From: Syntrophaceae bacterium UBA6087
GTDB taxonomy: Bacteria > Desulfobacterota > Desulfomonilia > UBA1062
Assembly: GCA_002448235.1 (NCBI GenBank)
Contig: DIXF01000007.1
Coordinates: 1-64,000, forward strand
Length of the DNA stretch: 64,000 nt
Direction: 5' to 3'
Position 1 is the stretch's first letter. Each line of letters begins with the position of its first letter. The notes beneath the pieces are model-generated. The model ran no database searches. It worked only from the letters and a program-made list of their open reading frames with translations, and had not been told where the DNA came from. A program made the position numbers and the translations under genes. Below, piece by piece: positions 61,348-64,000 of this stretch.

Positions 61348-62916
61348 TCAGATCCCCCGGAACTTTGATTTAAGCTCGCTCTTTTTCACCTTCATGGTAG
61401 CCGTGAGCGGCAGCTCTTTCATGAAAAGGTATTTTACCGGGAATTTGTACCTGGCGACCTTGCCCTGGAGAAAATTCTGAATCTCGGGTATCGTCAGGCT
61501 CTCATTCACTGCAGGCACGATGAACCCCATGCCTACCTCGCCCCACCTCTTGTCCGGGATGCCGATAATGGCTGCCTGGGATATCTTGGGATGGGTCGTC
61601 AGTACTTTTTCCACCTCTGCCGGGTACACGTTTTCACCGCCCGAGCGGTACATGTCCTTGAGGCGGTCGACCACATAGAAATATCCCTCTTCATCCATAT
61701 ACCCGAGGTCGCCCGTGTGAAGGACGCCGTCGGTGACGGCATGTGAGGTTTCATCCGGCAAGTTCCAGTATCCGCTCATCACTGTCGGACCCTTGGCCAT
61801 GAGCTCGCCGATCTCTCCCGGAGGGAGCTTTCGCCCGTCCTCTCCCGCCACCCAGATATCGGTGAAGAAACCGGGCTTGCCGATCGATCCCATTTTCCGG
61901 TGGATGTCTTCCCGGGGGAGGAGCATCATGGCGGAATTCTCCGTCTGCCCGAAGCCCTGCTGCATGTACAATCCACGCTTGGCAAGCTCTTCGAAAAGGC
62001 TCTGCGGGGTACGCTCTCCCCCGCCCACCACGCAGCGCACCGAGCTCGCGTCGATCCGGTCGAGCTTGCCCGTATCGAGTATGAGCCGCCACATGGTGGT
62101 CAGGGCAAAGACTATGGTGCCCCGGTACCGCTGGATGTCCTCGGCAAATTCGTTCGCGTCGAACCCGGTGCGCATGACCATGGTCATGCCTCCGTTCATC
62201 GCAGGAGTCGCTACGATGAAGAGCCCTCCGGAATGAAAGAGGGGCATCTGGGCGATGACGATGTCGTCTTCGCGGGCATCCACATAGATGCCTACCTGGA
62301 AATTCTTGAAAAACGTCTGCAGATGGGACACCACCGTCCCCTTCGGGTTCCCGGTGACACCCGAGGTATAAATGATGGCCAGGGGATCTTCCAGATATAC
62401 CGGGCTAAACGGGTCGGGTTCGTGTTTCGGCTTGTCCTTTACGACCGATGAATAGTCAGTTGCCCAGCCCGGACACCCGGGGAGCTCGATGCCGGGCGGA
62501 AGCTTGCCCGGGCTCTTCAGGTAGATAAACTTGTCCTGCTCGACCTTCAGACTGGAGCGGATGAGATCCACGCTTCCAAGGAAAGAATCGTGGAAAACAA
62601 GCATCCGGGCGCCCGAATCATTGAGCTGGTACTCCAATTCGGGACCGGCGAGCCGCCAGTTCAGAGGCACGAAAATGATTCCGAGCTTGGCGCAGGCAAA
62701 GTAGATTTCCAGAAATTCGAGGCAGTTGAGCAGGACTACCGCCACTCTGTCGCCCTTCTTGATCCCTTTTTTCATCAAAAAATGGGCGCACCGGTTGATG
62801 CGCTCGTCCAGATCCTGGTAGGTGACAGAAACGTCCTCGAAAATGACGGCCGGCTTCCCTGGCGAAATCAAAGCCCGCTTGTACGGGATATATCCGACGT
62901 TCCATTCGACCGACAT
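61348..62916 (-). CDS. Class I adenylate-forming acyl-CoA ligase
   Basis: The 522-residue protein carries the AMP-binding motifs YTSGVTGNPKGTV, GFGQTENSAMM and LGYMDEEGYFYVVDRLKDM, and the C-terminal YRSGGENVYPAEVE. It activates a carboxylic acid with ATP and CoA; chain length and substrate are not predictable. Start 62916 is set by AAAGGAGGG eight bases upstream, while the frame is open to 63069. It sits between an enoyl-CoA hydratase and mdh, suggesting acyl-CoA catabolism feeding oxaloacetate/malate steps. Confidence 0.9.
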   Translation of the reverse strand: MSVEWNVGYIPYKRALISPGKPAVIFEDVSVTYQDLDERINRCAHFLMKKGIKKGDRVAVVLLNCLEFLEIYFACAKLGIIFVPLNWRLAGPELEYQLNDSGARMLVFHDSFLGSVDLIRSSLKVEQDKFIYLKSPGKLPPGIELPGCPGWATDYSSVVKDKPKHEPDPFSPVYLEDPLAIIYTSGVTGNPKGTVVSHLQTFFKNFQVGIYVDAREDDIVIAQMPLFHSGGLFIVATPAMNGGMTMVMRTGFDANEFAEDIQRYRGTIVFALTTMWRLILDTGKLDRIDASSVRCVVGGGERTPQSLFEELAKRGLYMQQGFGQTENSAMMLLPREDIHRKMGSIGKPGFFTDIWVAGEDGRKLPPGEIGELMAKGPTVMSGYWNLPDETSHAVTDGVLHTGDLGYMDEEGYFYVVDRLKDMYRSGGENVYPAEVEKVLTTHPKISQAAIIGIPDKRWGEVGMGFIVPAVNESLTIPEIQNFLQGKVARYKFPVKYLFMKELPLTATMKVKKSELKSKFRGI

Positions 62917-62953
62917 GGCATCGTCCCTCCTTTCTCGCGATTGTAAAAAAGGC

Positions 62954-63754
62954 TCACCGGCCGATGAAATCGGGCACGCGTTTCTCGAAGAACGCGGTCT
63001 GCCCTTCGATGAAATCCCTGCTTTCACAAGCCTGGTGAATAATTTTTTCAGCCTCTTCCTCATGCTCACCGTTCAGCGCAAGGGCATCCCTGAACATATT
63101 CATGATGCGTTTCGTTCCCCGCAGGGATAACGGGGCATTGGAGGCGATCTCACCGGCCAGCGCATATACGGTTTCCTGAAGGCCTCCAGCCGGTACCAGC
63201 CTGTTTACCAACCCCATCTCGAGCACTTCCCTCCCCTCATACTTCCTGCCGGTAAGGAAGATCTCACGGGTGCGTGGCATGCCCACCACCTCGATGAACT
63301 GACGTATTCCCCCGGGTGGATAAACCACGCCGAGTTTTGCAGGCGGCATGGACACGACGATATTCTCCACGGCGATCCGGAAATCGCAGCACAGCGCCAG
63401 ATTCAGGCCCGCACCATAGGCATAGCCGTTCATCATGGCGATGGTGGGATAAGGGAAATCGACAATGCTTCCCAAGGCAAGGGTGAGCGGGTTGCTGCTC
63501 CTGATGATCTCGGCAATTTCAGGCGTGATATCCGTCGGGATGGACCCGATGTCATACCCTGCCGAAAAGGCCTTGCCCCCTGCCCCGGTAATCACTGCCA
63601 CCCGCACATCCCCGTTTTGCGCCCATGCATCGAGTGCTCGGTGAATCCTGATGAGAAGCTCCGGCGAGAGGGCATTCCTTTTTTCGGGCCTCTGCAGGGT
63701 GAGCGTCCCGATATGGCTATGAACTTCCTGGATAAGAACTCCACCATCGGCCAT
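62954..63754 (-). CDS. Enoyl-CoA hydratase/isomerase family protein
   Basis: The 266-residue crotonase-fold protein has FSAGYDIG (oxyanion hole) near 63, NGYAYGAGLNLALCCD near 109 and the C-terminal helices typical of the family. The catalytic Glu positions of canonical hydratases read Pro/Pro (VVYPPGG), so it may be an isomerase, hydrolase or decarboxylase relative. AAGGAGGTAAGC precedes the ATG. It is co-transcribed with the partial upstream gene (14 bases away) and the acyl-CoA ligase downstream. Confidence 0.88.
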   Translation of the reverse strand: MADGGVLIQEVHSHIGTLTLQRPEKRNALSPELLIRIHRALDAWAQNGDVRVAVITGAGGKAFSAGYDIGSIPTDITPEIAEIIRSSNPLTLALGSIVDFPYPTIAMMNGYAYGAGLNLALCCDFRIAVENIVVSMPPAKLGVVYPPGGIRQFIEVVGMPRTREIFLTGRKYEGREVLEMGLVNRLVPAGGLQETVYALAGEIASNAPLSLRGTKRIMNMFRDALALNGEHEEEAEKIIHQACESRDFIEGQTAFFEKRVPDFIGR

Positions 63755-63768
63755 GCTTACCTCCTTGG

Positions 63769-64000
63769 TTACCCTTGCAGCCGTTTTTTAAGGCTTGAGG
63801 GAATGGAAATGGGGTTGAGACGATCATTCAGGCCATAGAGGAAGACCCGCCGGAAAAGGCTTTCAAGGGCACCGGTCAGCTGCCGGAAGCTGTCCAGAAA
63901 CTGTATGCCGCCCCCGTACTGCCCCTGCATGGTCTCCCGGTCCCTGCATCCGCAGCCCAGGGTTACGAGCGGGATGCCCCGCTTTGCGCAGCATTCGATG
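63769..64000 (-). CDS. C-terminal part of an unrecognised protein (start outside window)
   Basis: The complement reads 77 codons without interruption from the right edge to a stop at 63769. The end of the product contains ECCAKRGIPLVTLGCGCR, FLDSFRQLTGALESLFRRVF and SLKKRLQG. It has four cysteines in its first 18 visible residues. I cannot name the family. It is the upstream gene of the enoyl-CoA hydratase/ligase/mdh operon. Confidence 0.6.
   Translation of the reverse strand, partial: IECCAKRGIPLVTLGCGCRDRETMQGQYGGGIQFLDSFRQLTGALESLFRRVFLYGLNDRLNPISIPSSLKKRLQG

Noticed and set aside
1..64000. tRNA, rRNA or CRISPR arrays
   Set aside because: No cloverleaf-like T-loop contexts, rRNA segments or regularly spaced direct repeats were found on reading. 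A dedicated covariance scan was not possible.

Overview
The window looks like a chromosomal stretch from an anaerobic, probably deltaproteobacterial (Desulfobacterota, Syntrophales-like) bacterium. The main reason is a Wood-Ljungdahl carbonyl-branch operon with CO dehydrogenase, acetyl-CoA synthase, corrinoid protein, corrinoid activator, maturation ATPases and formate-tetrahydrofolate ligase. Supporting signs are many Gly-rich-tailed lipoproteins, a B12-dependent ribonucleotide reductase, 7TMR-DISM and PAS sensor kinases, a FYDLN-acid protein and a GAF-type PTS enzyme I. Lineage is inferred from gene content only.

Layout. 1-6.2 kb: the end of an ExoD-type membrane protein, then AT-rich ground with a lipoprotein, a flavodoxin/ferredoxin fusion and a secreted Ig-like protein, separated by long non-coding stretches that carry diverged copies of each other. 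6.3-14.8 kb: an RNA-binding protein, a TPP enzyme/2-hydroxyacid dehydrogenase pair, a hybrid sensor kinase, an M20 amidohydrolase and a DUF4397 lipoprotein. 14.9-28.9 kb (all minus strand): ACT protein - fhs - acsF - MetE-like protein - cooC - cooS/acsA - acsB::acsD fusion - acsC - acsV. These activate formate on tetrahydrofolate, make CO from CO2, and assemble acetyl-CoA on ACS from CO, CoA and a methyl group carried by the corrinoid protein. 29-45.9 kb: a Lon-like protease, an rRNA methyltransferase, a peroxiredoxin, small zinc-ribbon proteins, an orphan AtpZ-like protein, a sensor kinase, two decayed genes, a GNAT enzyme, a short lipase-chaperone-like protein, nrdJ, a DUF4382 lipoprotein and an SDR.

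46-49.9 kb: a thiol-rich accessory cluster with an ArsF-family thioredoxin-like protein, a 4Fe-4S protein, a PadR regulator with vicinal cysteines behind a near-consensus promoter, and an ArsP-type permease with four CC pairs in its central loop. It reads as a metal or metalloid (arsenic-like) response unit.

50.2-54.6 kb: a SIR2-like/zinc-ribbon protein, followed by a complete 3,232-bp insertion element with perfect 18-bp terminal inverted repeats and an 8-bp target duplication. Besides an IS1-like transposase it carries three non-transposase genes (DUF3800, P63C and a small basic protein) and a four-copy operator-like motif array. This cargo-bearing IS is the most unusual structure in the window. 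54.8-64 kb: a secreted Ig-fold protein, ptsP, a PilZ/zinc-ribbon protein, a lone rpsD, a nitroreductase, and a minus-strand operon (partial gene, enoyl-CoA hydratase, acyl-CoA ligase, malate dehydrogenase) running off the right edge.

No rRNA, tRNA or CRISPR array was recognised.
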